Shown piece by piece: positions 34,351 to 45,300 of a stretch of 64,000 nt of DNA; position 1 is the first letter of the stretch, and each line of letters starts with the position of its first letter. The translations under genes were made by a program, and so were the position numbers. The DNA is from Micractinium sp. NFX-FRZ (Eukaryota > Chlorophyta > Trebouxiophyceae > Chlorellales > Chlorellaceae), in contig JAPTJF010000285.1 in assembly GCA_029339195.1 (NCBI GenBank), positions 1-64,000 of the forward strand. The letters run 5' to 3'. The notes beneath the pieces were generated by a model. The model searched no databases, was not told the origin of the DNA, and saw only the letters and a program-made list of their open reading frames with translations.

Positions 34351-36260
34351 ATGGAGAAGAATCCCTGGTGGAAGAACGTGGAGGGCCCGTTCCTGCAGTG
34401 GCGGGGGCCCGTCGGCATCAAGGAGGACGGCGGCGGCTGCACCCGCGCTCGCGGCCGCGTCGGCCCCATGGTCATCCACCGCGCTGCCAACAGCCGCGAC
34501 AAAGAGGGTGAGCTGCCTGCCGGCATGCATGGCCCCATTATCACGGGTGAAATTTAGCATGAATCTCTGACCGGCATGTGACAGGGTACACAGCTGCAGG
34601 CCTCCAGCTGCCTGACTTGCATGTCTGGCGGTGGAGGCAGCCAGCGGTCACAAGCAGGCAGGCAGCGCGGGGGGTGGCGCGCTGCTGGAGATTGTAACTG
34701 CTGCCATGTCTCATTCAAAGCGTCCCAATAACCTGCCAATTCACGTTCTTGGATCCCTGAATATGCAGCCATCGTGAAAGCTGTGGAGGAGGGGCATGAT
34801 GTGAACGAGGTGGAGGGAGCCGGCAACACGCCCCTGCACTTTGCCTGCTACGAGGGCTGGCTGGAGGGGTGGGTGGCCGCCCGCTGGATGCCAGGCCTGC
34901 ATGCACGCACACACGCACGCACGACCAGCCTGCATGCACACGTGACTGCCTGCATCCGCACCTGCCTGCACACGCGCACACCTGCATGCCCGCCTGCCTG
35001 CACACGCACACACGCCCGGCCAGCCTGCGAAGTGCTCTGTCAGCGACAGCGCATGCCGAGCCATGCGATGCTGAGCTTTTGTCACAGGGCTCATCTCAAA
35101 CTGTCCCCCTGCCCTGTCGCCCCCCTGCAGCTGCGAACTGCTGCTGAGCTTGGGAGCCAAAGTGAACGCAAGCAACAACGCGGGCGACAGGTGCGCACAG
35201 CAGCCTGGTGGCCCAGATGCTTGGTGGGGCCTCCCAGCAAATAAAAGCATACGGTGTCTGGCTACCCATACCATGCAGTCCGCCTTGTCTCAGATCTGCG
35301 TTGCTCCTCTGCTGCAGGCCCTGGCACTGGGCGCGCAACATGGGGCACACAGATGTGATGGCCTTCATTGAAAAGGTACGTTGGACTGCAAGTGTAGAGC
35401 AATGAATAAGGGAAGGCTTAGTAGTCAGTGAACATGGGGGAGGCGTACTGCAAATGCCAGGGCCCAGCCCAAATGGATGCGCTGCCAAGTTACGAGCTGG
35501 CTTGCTCTGTGCATGTTGGCTGCACTCAACGACCCGCTGCTTTGCTGCACCACCCGAATTGGGTTTTTCTTTCGAAATTGTATGCAGAACGGCGGGGTGC
35601 GCGACCAGGGCCAGGTGCTGGTGCCCGACCACGTGCCCAAGGTCAAGGTGGGTTTAGCGGTACAGCCCACGGGGATGTCCTACCTGCGTACCGTGGCATT
35701 CCCGGGTATGCTGCGCCATGAACGAGTGCTTCTCTTGATGAGCCGCCACTGCGCCCCACCGGTGCCCGTGCTCGCCTGGCCCCCTAGCACGCCACACAGA
35801 CACAGACACTCACTCACTCACACACACACACACACATCGCCCCTCGCCCCCGCCCCCCACCCACCCACCCCACCCCTGCAGGACTTTTTCCAGCGGGAGT
35901 GCTGGGCGCACCACCCGAAGCCGCACCAGGAGTACATGGAGCTGCGCAAGAAGCAGGTGAGGGGATGGTACTCAAGGAGTGTGTAGCTACAAGAGAATCA
36001 TACTACAGGTTGGAATGCACTTGAGGGCGGAGGAGAAACACAGTGCAGGAGAGCCAGACGGTTGAACGACCTATGCGAGTGATTCAACCCTTGAACAGTA
36101 GAGGTACACTAGGACTAGCAACGGCTGCAGTGAGGGTGGTAGGGCCAGCAACAGTTGGCCAGCAATTGACAAACATGCGTGCTTTGCTCCCTTCCCTCCC
36201 TGCCCTCTGCAGGACGAGGCGCTGCTAGCAGAGCGCACCAAGCTGGTCCCAGGCATGTGA
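34351..36260 (+). CDS. small ankyrin-repeat protein
   Basis: A 185-residue protein from seven phase-consistent exons: 34351-34507, 34769-34868, 35131-35190, 35318-35375, 35588-35647, 35882-35956, 36213-36260. The N-terminus is unusual (MEKNPWWKNVEGPFLQWRG). Ankyrin repeats follow (AIVKAVEEGHDVN, then GNTPLHFACYEGWLEGCELL, KVNASNNAGDRPWHWARNMG). The tail is DFFQRECWAHHPKPHQEYME and ends KLVPGM. I do not recognise a named family; the short ankyrin unit with a conserved His/Pro tail looks like a conserved algal protein. No targeting peptide or membrane segment is seen. Intron 1 carries a CA/TGCA-rich simple repeat, as does intron 5. Confidence 0.82.
34896..35019 (+). repeat. CA/TGCA-rich low-complexity stretch
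   Basis: Interspersed CACGCACA and CCTGCATG units fill the second intron of the small ankyrin gene. Confidence 0.7.
35807..35839 (+). repeat. CACT/CA microsatellite
   Basis: A run of ACTC units passes into about ten CA dinucleotides in the intron 35648-35881. Confidence 0.85.
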
Positions 36261-36507
36261 GGATTGCCTGGCAGGCAGCAGAGTGCAGGAATGTTGACAT
36301 GGCACTGCGTTATGGCCGCCCGCTCAGCCAACTGACTGTGCACAGCGAGCGCACAAAAAGAACTGGAAGCTCTTCTTGTGGAAGTTTTAGGATCTCTGTA
36401 CCCGCCGACTCCAAACCGACCCAGCATGACAGCAGTGAGCGACACAGCGGCACCGGGGTGGCAGCGCCTCAAGTGCCTGGCCTGGCCTGTGAGAGCCGCA
36501 GTTCATC

Positions 36508-36512
36508 TGTAA
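36508..36512 (+). terminator. TGTAA poly(A) signal
   Basis: TGTAA lies 248 bases after the stop of the small ankyrin gene. Confidence 0.5.
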
Positions 36513-36985
36513 CTTGTGACTCATCAGCTTTTGTTGCAAACTAGTTTTGGTGTTTGCCTTAATAATGTGTGGTCTGAAGACGTGTAGGACAACCGACGCG
36601 GCATGCTATGCGCACTGACGGGGGCGGCAGGGGGAACAACAGCGGTGCCACCTCGGCAGCAATTGTTCCGCTGCGATTGGCGTTCAACAGCCCCTACGTG
36701 CCACTAGTCTGCGATCACCGTATCTTATCAGTCGGCGCCGCCGCAAACGGCACCAGCAGTCGCCGCCGCGACACCGGAGCGCCGCCTGCAGCCGCCCGCC
36801 GGCTTGGCGGCGAGCAAGCGTCTCACATAGTGTTGCCAGGCGTGTGACGATTCACGCCCCCCCGCGAGAGCGTGGCAGGTACCGGCCCTCAACTGCCGCT
36901 GAGGCACCCGCCTGGCCTGCAACCAGCACCCCTCGCGCTGCCCATGTGCACCCAGTAGCAGCTCTTTGCGGGTTGACGCTCCCCA
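36513..36985. other. intergenic, no supported gene
   Basis: Between the small ankyrin gene and the GT-B-like gene. No exon chain or motif is recognised; it should contain the promoter of the gene starting at 36986. Confidence 0.5.
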
Positions 36986-39900
36986 ATGGGGACTGCGGAG
37001 CAGGCTCGGCGGCCGTCTGCCGGCCGAGCACCTGCCGCCGCTGCCAGTGCCCAGGTGCTTGCCGCCGCGGGCTCTGTGCCCGGCACCCCAAGGACGACTC
37101 TGGCAGCGGGGCAGGCCACACCGCCTCGCACGCCTCGCCGCAGCAGCAAGCAGGGCAGTGAGGGCAACGTTCGCAGCGGCATGCCCACATACCTGCTGTT
37201 TGCCGCTGGCGGGCTGCTGCTGGTGATAGTCGTCGGCATGCTGGCCTCGCAACACGGGTTGCGTCTTTCCAACGTGAGGGTGAGCCAGCTGCCTGCATCC
37301 TTGCTGGCATGAAGCTGGGGACCGGAATGCTGTGTTGAGATGCTGCTACGCACTGATGCTGCTGCTGATGCTGCCAGGTGCCCGCAGCACTCCTACTTTC
37401 CCCCGCCCTCCCGTGCCTGCCCTCCAATGCACCATGCAGGCACTGGGCCTGCCTGCTCCGCGCCTGTCCTCCTCCTCCTTTGGACACACTGCGCAGCAGC
37501 AGGATGGTCAGGCAGAGGCAGCAGTGGCAGCAAATGGTGCCAGCGGGCTGATGGCACTGCTGTCCTCGGCAGCCGCCGCAGTGGGGGAGCAGCTGGGTGC
37601 TGACGGCTTTACGGTGCGGCCCCAGCCCACGCCGATAGCCAGCGCGCAGGGCGCCGCCGCCGCTCCCGCCAAGCCTGCCAAGCCGGCGTCGTGGCGGCTG
37701 CGCTGTGCGGTGGTCAACAACCTGGTGTTCCACATTGATGTCATGGCCGGCTGGACGTATGCCTTCCAGGCACGCACGCTCGATTGTGGGGCCTTGTCAT
37801 TGAAGTGGTGCAGTTCATTGGTTGTGGCGCATGCGGAGGGCTGGCTGGTGTTCCACGTGCAAACCAGTGCGGACGATTGCTTTTTCGATGACGTGGTGTG
37901 TATGACCTTTGTGCGGTGGTGTATGACCTTTCAAGTGCAGGCAGTCCCAGCCTGGCCTTTCCTGGTCAGTTCTTTTGTGTTGTCTTGTTGTCCACTGGTC
38001 AACACTCCAGCGCCTTGGAGAATGGTATATCGCCGACCTCTGGGGGCTGCTGCCTACTACTGCTTCCCTGCAGACCGCCGGCTGTGACGTGACTGTGTAC
38101 CAAAACGAGCACAGCCTGGGCATCGAGGTGCGCTGCCACGTGCTGCATGCATCACACAGGGGTGGGTCCCTTGCAAGGGAGAGTTCGTAGCCTGCTGCCC
38201 ACTGCTGCCAGCTTACTGCTGCTTGCGGTTGGAGTTGTGTGCAGCAGCCAGCCTTGCGCCGCCCATCACGGTTCTCAGACCATGCCCCTCCACTCTCACT
38301 CTTGCTGCCCCCTGGGTTTGTTGGAGGTTGCAGTCTTGCTGCTTCATTGGCTTTGCAGGGTCTCTTGCCCCGGAGGAAATGATGCCCCACCTGGCTTGTC
38401 GGGCGCACCTCATGCTCTTCACACCCTCAGTCTCGCTGCCTTTCCTGGGCCTGCCTCGCAGGACATCATGTCCACCTGGCTCACCGGGCGCTTCCGGAAG
38501 CCGGAGCTGTTCCCCGCCGAGGCTGGCGACTACCACATTGTCATCCTGCCCACTTTCCGGGACCAGCATGCTGAGCTGGTGAGCCAACACTGCCCAGCCT
38601 TGGCTGGAGGGGGGTTCTTGCGGCAACGGGGGCTGCTGCCTTGCAAGTGTCCATTGCCCGGCCTGGCTGAGGGGCTGCCCAGCTGCCGCTGCCCAGCTTT
38701 GCTGACAGACGTGGGAGCCATGACAACCAACCAAGTTCTGCTCGCCTGGTCTCCGTGTGTGCGCAGATCCAGTACATGCTGCAGCTGCCCCGCCTCAAGC
38801 GGCAACGCTACTTCCTCACGCAGCACAACCCGGGTGGGTGCACAGCTGCCCTACTGCCTGCCAGGGATGCACTGAGGCGTCATGCAGCCCACTTGCGGTG
38901 GGTACACAGCGCAGCTGCCTTGCTCGTTTCATGCCTGCGCCGGCATGGGTTGTTCTCAACTATGCATGCCCTCTTCCCCACCTGCAGACTGGCTGCTCAA
39001 CCACCCCAATGTGGACATACTGCAGCAGACGCTGCTGGCGCCCCTGCTGGCAGCGGCACGGGCGCGAGACGACGCGCAGCAGGCGGAGGGGGCAGCGGCT
39101 GCAGCAAACGCGACGGCCAGGGCGGGGGCAATCAGCAGGGAGGCGCCGCTGCTGCGGGTGCAGGTCGTCACGCTGGCGCCCTGCGTCTCCAACTACACGT
39201 TGCACTTCTTGCGGCAGATGGCGTTCAACATCACAGAGGGACACACATATGCAGGTGGGTGGGCTGGGGGGGCCGGCCTACGCAGAAGGTGAGGTGGGTC
39301 AGGGCTGTGCAAGAGGGTGGGTACGGTCAAAAGAGTGCCAGCTGAGCTGCTGAGCCGTGGTTATCAGTGTGCAACCCAAGTCGCAAGCAGAGCGAGGCCC
39401 ACGTGTGAGCCCTTCTTGGCCCGTGCACGTGCCTGTTCTGCCCCATCTATCAAACTGCACCTTTCCAGATTGACAAATGGTGACATGACAATTGGGGCAG
39501 CAGAATACTGCTACTGGCTGCCCGCTCTTGGCCTGGACGAGCCCCGTGCTTAGCAATACGATATCACACTTGTTCCTCCCTGCAGAGCGTGTGGGATCCT
39601 TCCGGGTGCGCTCTGAAACAGGGGGAGGGGCGGGGGAGGATAACAGCGAGGCACTACGGCAGTGGATTGACAAAGCAATAGATGTGGAGGTGCCATGGCT
39701 GTCACCGCTGGTGCCTTGGCAGGATGCGGATGTACCAGCCACGGTAGGAGCAGCGATGGCAGCAGAGACGGCAGCAGCAGCAGAGAAGAAGGGCGGTTCA
39801 GGGACAGAACAGCAGCAGCAAGAGAAGGCACCCGCACGCCGGCGCCTCTTGGCACAGGAAGGTGGCGGCCAGGCTGGCATGAGCGACGGGCCGGGGAGCG

Positions 39901-41957
39901 GTGCGGCAGTGGCAGCAGGCGCACCGGCTGAGACGCCGGCACCTGCGGCTGCCGAGCTGTCACCTCTGCCTGCTGCACCGCCAGCGCAGCCTCTCAAGCC
40001 CTGGATGGGTCACCCGCCGCCGCCTGCCCCCCTGGGGATGGAGGCGATTGCCCTTCTCGAGGAGCTGGACGCGGCCAGGGGGCCGGACGACGCAGGGCCG
40101 CGGCACGTGTGCATCCAGGGGAAGCTGGAGAACAGCCGGCGCAACTACAGCGCCGCGTTTGAGGCCCTCAGGTGGGTGCCGGGGAGCGGGTTGCAACTGA
40201 GGTGGGTGCGGGGGGAGCTCAGGTGGGTGTGGTGCGCGCTGAAAATGCACACCCTGACGCTTTTGAGTGTGCGGCTGGCTGCCAGGTGCTGCTGCTGGCA
40301 CATTTGCAGTGCAAGGCTGGGGTGCGTGCAAGCTGGTACGGAAGCGTAGTGGCACAGCTGGGAGGCAGTAGTTAGCAGAAGCTGGAGTGGCACACATCCA
40401 ACAATCTTGTCTTCTGCCGATGCCCTGCCCCTGCAGCCACCCCGCGGTTGTGGCGCACCTGCGTGCCAGCGGCGAGCGCCTGCTGCTGCTGGGGCACCGC
40501 AGCAAATGGGAGACAGTTGTAGTGCCAGAGGCGGTGCAGGACGTAGTGGTGGTGCTGGAATCGCTGCCGTACACGGTGTGTGCTCGCGTGTGCTGGCGTC
40601 TGGTGTGTGTGCTGCGTATTGCTGCTGCCGCAGCTGCTGTTCATGGGCAGTGGCAGCCCTCCTCATAACGCACCTGTCGATATGCACACCGCCTGGCCTT
40701 GCATCATGTTGACTGTGCATGCATGCTTGATGTTCCACTGGCGGAGTGGTATGCACTGCAGGGACAACTGGGCTGTGCGGTCTTAACCCACCCTGCCCTA
40801 CCTTGCCCTGCAGCTGTTCTTTGACACGCTGTCTCGATGCCGAGCCATCATGCTGGCCTTTGCCACAAGTAAGACCCACTATGCCTTGCTTGTAGTGCAA
40901 GCGGTATGTACCAGCACATGCACCTGCCTGCTGGGCCTGCCCTGGGCAGCATCTATGAAAGCGCAGCAGCATAAAAGATGGTATTGTTTGGTTGGTTCAT
41001 CATCATATGTACTTCCACATACCTCCCCTGCAGAGGAGTACTATCGCAAGAAGAGCAGCAGCACGATTGCCACCGCCCTCAATGTGGGGGTGCCCCTGGT
41101 GGCGGAGCGCAGGTGAGCAGCAACAGCTGCTGCTGCTGCTGCTGCTGCTGGGCAGATGCCTCATTGGGTGGTGTGCCCATTCCTGTCTTGCAAGCCTGCG
41201 TGCTGTTAATGCAGGACGTGGGTGGCACACACAATGTCTTGAACCCAAGGCCTGTGCTGCGTATGACGACACAAATCCTGCTGGCACAACCTCACGCCTC
41301 ACTCTTCCCATTCTTCTTGTTGCCTGTAGAACGTTGGAGGCCTACAACTTCCTGACCCCCAAGGCGTGCTTTGTCTATGATGACACGATACCTGGGTGGC
41401 CCCCACATGGCGGGGGCGGCAAGAAGCAGGCAGCAGCAAAGAAGCAGCAGGGCGGCGGCGGCGATGGTGCGAAGGAAGGCGGCAAGGACGGCGCGGGAGC
41501 AGAGGGCAAGAAGGGTCAGCGCCGGCTGCTGCTGGGCAAGCAGGTGGCAGGCAGCGGTGACGGTGCCAAGGCTGCCAAGCCTAAGCCCGTGGGAGCAGCA
41601 GCGGGCGGTGCTGTGCAGCAGAAGCAGGCGGCGGCGGTGGGCGACCCCCAGGCGGGCAGCTACAGCGCTGCCATTCTGGCGGCTCTGCGCTCCGAGAGCA
41701 GCTTAGCGGCGCGGTTGGCAGTGAGGGAGCTCAAAGAGGAGGTGATGAATCACAACCAGCAGGTGGCGGCTTCGTTCATGGCGGGTACGGAGCAGCAGTA
41801 CTCGCCAGAGGAGCGGCAGGCAGACGCAGATTGGTGGCAGGGGAGGGAGGCGGAGCGGCAGGCAATGGTGGTGCCGGCGGGAGCGGCGGACATGGACGGC
41901 ACCTGGCCAGTGCAGCCAAGGGCTGGGGACGGGCACGTGACACCTATGGCACAATAA
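36986..41957 (+). CDS. membrane-anchored GT-B-like glycosyltransferase
   Basis: An 869-residue protein from eleven phase-consistent exons: 36986-37273, 37440-37769, 38074-38127, 38462-38578, 38767-38833, 38988-39254, 39586-40171, 40437-40575, 40814-40868, 41034-41112, 41330-41957. One N-terminal signal anchor (YLLFAAGGLLLVIVVGML, about residues 68-86) suggests type II topology in the Golgi or ER. The N-terminal lobe reads NNLVFHIDVMAGW and TAGCDVTVYQNE. The C-terminal lobe reads HVCIQGKLENSRRNY, RLLLLGHRSKWE, ESLPYT, SRCRAIMLAFA, YYRKKSSSTIATALNVGVPL, LEAYNFLTPKACF: the GT4-like pattern of sugar-nucleotide lobes. Donor and acceptor are unknown. Ala/Gln-rich inserts sit in the middle and tail (after about residue 670). 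Intron 2 uses a GC donor at 37770; the start Met is the first in-frame Met I could justify. Confidence 0.75.
38376..38406 (+). repeat. intronic echo of a GT-B-like exon start
   Basis: About 24 of 31 positions match 38462-38491, the beginning of exon 4 (DIMSTWLTGR), with one gap. The echo lies 86 bases upstream in the intron. Confidence 0.65.
40186..40234 (+). repeat. repeated donor-site units after exon 7 of the GT-B-like gene
   Basis: The boundary CTCAG|GTGGGTG at 40167-40178 is followed by two more copies of the CTNAGGTGGGTG unit (about 40195-40206 and 40217-40228), giving three near-identical donor sequences in 65 bases. Confidence 0.75.
41244..41284 (+). repeat. intronic echo of the last GT-B-like exon
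   Basis: Matches 41358-41399 in the last exon with small gaps. In the exon frame the echo reads PKACAAYDDTNPAG against PKACFVYDDTIPGW, so protein-level likeness remains. Confidence 0.8.
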
Positions 41958-42336
41958 TCGCAGCTGCGCAGCTGGTACTAATGCATAGTGCCTCCCCTCT
42001 ACTGAGTATGTTTGTCATTCCTCCGTGTGGCTATGCCTCTCCTTCTTTTGGCCACGTCTCCTCCCGCCTACATGTTCCATTTTCCGCTGGGCACCTGACC
42101 TTGAAAGTACTTGACCACCGTTGACTACGCTGTGACATAGCTGTTTCTTGGAGTTGCTGGGTTGCTGGCGGCCGGGGGTGGCGGCGGCGGCGCCAGGCTG
42201 GCGGCGCCCCACAAGAAAGCGTGTGAACACGCTTCGTGACGGCTTCGTCGCCTCCTCACTGGCTGTTGACACACCTAGGTAGCGCTACACACTCTGTGGA
42301 AGGTCTGGAGAGAAGGTACTCCCGCGCCCAGCAAAC
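41958..42336 (+). other. intergenic, with a GC-rich hairpin
   Basis: 3' UTR of the GT-B-like gene and promoter of the TCP11-like gene. An inverted repeat AAGCGTGT/ACACGCTT with a 2-base centre lies at 42217-42234, next to a GC-rich inverted repeat (GGCGCC...GGCGCC, about 42189-42208). No TGTAA is seen. Confidence 0.5.
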
Positions 42337-45300
42337 ATGCTGGTGCACCAAGCTCTGGGGCTCCCCAAGCGGAAGCGAAGCGAGCCCGCGACTATTGAGA
42401 CCATACTGACAAAGCTAGAAGCTGCAGAGACACGGCGGTGCGAGGTAAGCTTGCTAGTAGGGCTTGCCTCGGCATGCCTGCCTCGAGAGCAGGGCCCCTG
42501 TTTGAGTCAACGCGGGCCTTGTCACGCTCACAACGTGCCCCCCTCACAAACCCGGTGTGTCGACAGTCCTCACGACGACACATCTTTTTTTCACCACATC
42601 TGTAGACATCTATTGATTCGCCAGCCCGCTAGACCTGACTCGCTAGCCCTGTGCACAAACGCAGATGTTGAAGCGGCGAGGCCTCAGGAGGCCCGCCCGG
42701 GAGCCCGAGGTCGCCCTTGAGGACGAAGTGTGCCGTCGCCAGCGCCTAGAGGTGCCCGCCGCCAGCGCCGCTCCCGCCTCGCCGCCGCCGGCCTGCCCTC
42801 GTGCCTTGCATGCCTGCCTGGGCTTCCACTTGCTTTGGCGCCCTGTCCAACTGGCTCAGGCCCAGGGGCCAGCCTTCGCCCTAGAAATCCGGCTGCTGCT
42901 CCCTCCCTGCTGCCCCTATCTTTCTGGCTCGCCCCCGTTGGGCCAGTTTGTCCACCTGCCTCCCCTGGCCGGCCTGGGCTGGCATCTCTGGCTTGACACC
43001 GGCCAATGCCTCTTTTCAGATTGCTGCCCCTATTTACTTGTCTCCTCCCATTGACAAACAAGCTGCCCTGCACGGATTCAAGCTTCCTCCTGTTCCCTCT
43101 GCTGCCTCTTTCTCGCCCAGCCCCTGCTCCCGTCCTCCTACCCCTTGCGACCCTGCCTCCCTTCCCTGACACTCAGGACAAGCTGGCCAGCGCGGAGGCC
43201 AAGCGGCAGGAGCGCCTGCAGGCAGTTGTGTCCCGGGCAGCGCACCGCCATGCCGAGGTGAGCCCTGCGCTGGGGCTTGGCTCACGCTCTGCACTGTGCC
43301 TTTGGCCAGTACCTGTGCTCTGCTGGGGGAACCCAAAACGTCTCCCACTCTGCATCGACACAGCTTGTCCCTGCTCGCCTTCCCTCCCCTCTCTCTGCTC
43401 GTGCCACCTGTGCTTGCAGGTGCAGGCTCGTGCTGAGGCCCTGAAGGAGCGCCAGCGCCTGCTCGCCCTCCAGCTGGAGGCGCACCTGCAGCAGGCCGAG
43501 GCGGCACGGGATGCCATCCTGGCCCAGACGCGCGCGCGGGCGGGGCAGCAGGTGGCGCGCGTGCGCGAGGCGGCGGCCGAGCAGAAGCTGCGGGCAGCTG
43601 TGGAGGTGGCGCGCCGTAAGCTGGACCTGCTGCAGCGCCTGGAGCGCGCGGAGCGGCACAGGTGCGTGAGGAATGGCTGACGTGTGTAGGGCTGACGGAG
43701 CAGAGCGGCACAGGTGGGTACGCAGAGGGATGGAAAGGGGAGAGCTGACTGTGTGAATGGTGCAGCGTATGGAGCGAGCGGAGCTGTGCAGGCAGACGGG
43801 CGCACGATGCAGGGAAACGGCTGGGAGCGTGGGGGTCGGGTAGCAGGCAGCGGGGGCGTTGGGGCAAAGTCAGAGGCTGTTGCAGCGGCAGAGGTGAGGA
43901 GGCCAGAGCCCAGCATGGCCAGGGCGCATCTCCAGGCCCACCCATCACTCACTCCAATCCTCCTTCCCCTCTCTGCAGGCAGGAGGCGGTGCAGGCGATG
44001 CTTGCGGCGGTGCAGGCCAAGCACAGCGGCGAGGGCTTCCTCCCGCGCGAGGCCACCCGTCGGGAGCAGCTGAGGCGCAAGAGCAGCAGCCGCAAGCTGC
44101 AGGCAGCCTGGCGGGCCTTCAGCAGCCAGCGGCAGACCACGCGGGCCCTGGCGCAGGCGTTTGCGGACACTGGCGTGCCCTTCACGTGAGCGAAGCGGAG
44201 CAGAGGCAAAAAGGGGGGAAATACGGCACTGGCGTTATTGAGGCAGCCCTGCTCGCCAGCAGCATGCACCCTCTTGTGTCACACAGTAGTGCATGGGTGG
44301 GCCCTGTGTTGTTTCGTTGCTGCGACCCAGGCAAGCAAGCAAAACACTAACTGCTGCCTCCCCTCCTCCTTCCCCTTGCAGTGTGTCCCTTGAGCAGCAG
44401 GCTGTGGGTCCCCAGCAGCAGCCCTCTGCCGCGGCCAGCCGCGCGCCGACGGTGCCGCCCACGCCCCGGGGGATCTCTGCGGAGCCCACCCCAGCGGGCA
44501 CGCCAGACCCCTGCAGCAGCCCCACAAGCACTGTCAGGAGGTGCGTGCGTGCTACAAACGTGGTGCCCTGCATGCCCACGCTGCACTGTTCCCTGCACAA
44601 TGCTGTGGCTTGTGAGGTGCTGTGCACTGAAGTGCTGTGCGGTGCTGCGAAGAGTGCTGTGTGCACCGTCTGCACCGTGTGAGCCCTGCCCCCCTCCCTC
44701 ACCTCTGCATCACCTCTGCAATGCACGGTACATGCATATTTTTACGTACGTCTTTTATTACTCAGCTTACCATGTTTTAAGTCCCACCACCGCGCCGCGT
44801 GGCCCCTCACCTCCCTTCCGAGCCCCCCTTTCCACCCTGCAGGCACGACGGCCGGCTGTCATCTGCCCCCATCAGCATCCCCCAGACCCCCCACTCCACG
44901 CCCACCCGCACACCTGCCCCCAGCGTGGCAGGCAGCCCAACCAGCGCTGCCCGCCGCAGCTCCCTGCCAGACGGCAGCAGCGCACGTCGCTCACTGCCTG
45001 GCGGCGCTGCGCCCGCTGCTCCCGCTGCGCCTCCCTCTGTGGCGACCCCACCAGCGATGCCCCCGCTGCGCTCCATCGCTGCCCCCGCCACACCACAGGC
45101 ATCAGAGGCGTCCGAGCCGGCAGTTGGCACGTTTGAGCGGCTGGCAGCAGCGCTGTCTGCGCCTGGCACGCTAGGCGCTGCGCAGGTAAGGGGGCTTCAT
45201 GGGGATGTGGGAGCGGCTGGCGGGCATGAACATAGCGCGTTTGCCCTTCTTCTCTACCATTATTACAATTCTAGCCAGGCTTTCAATCTGGAGCCTTCTT

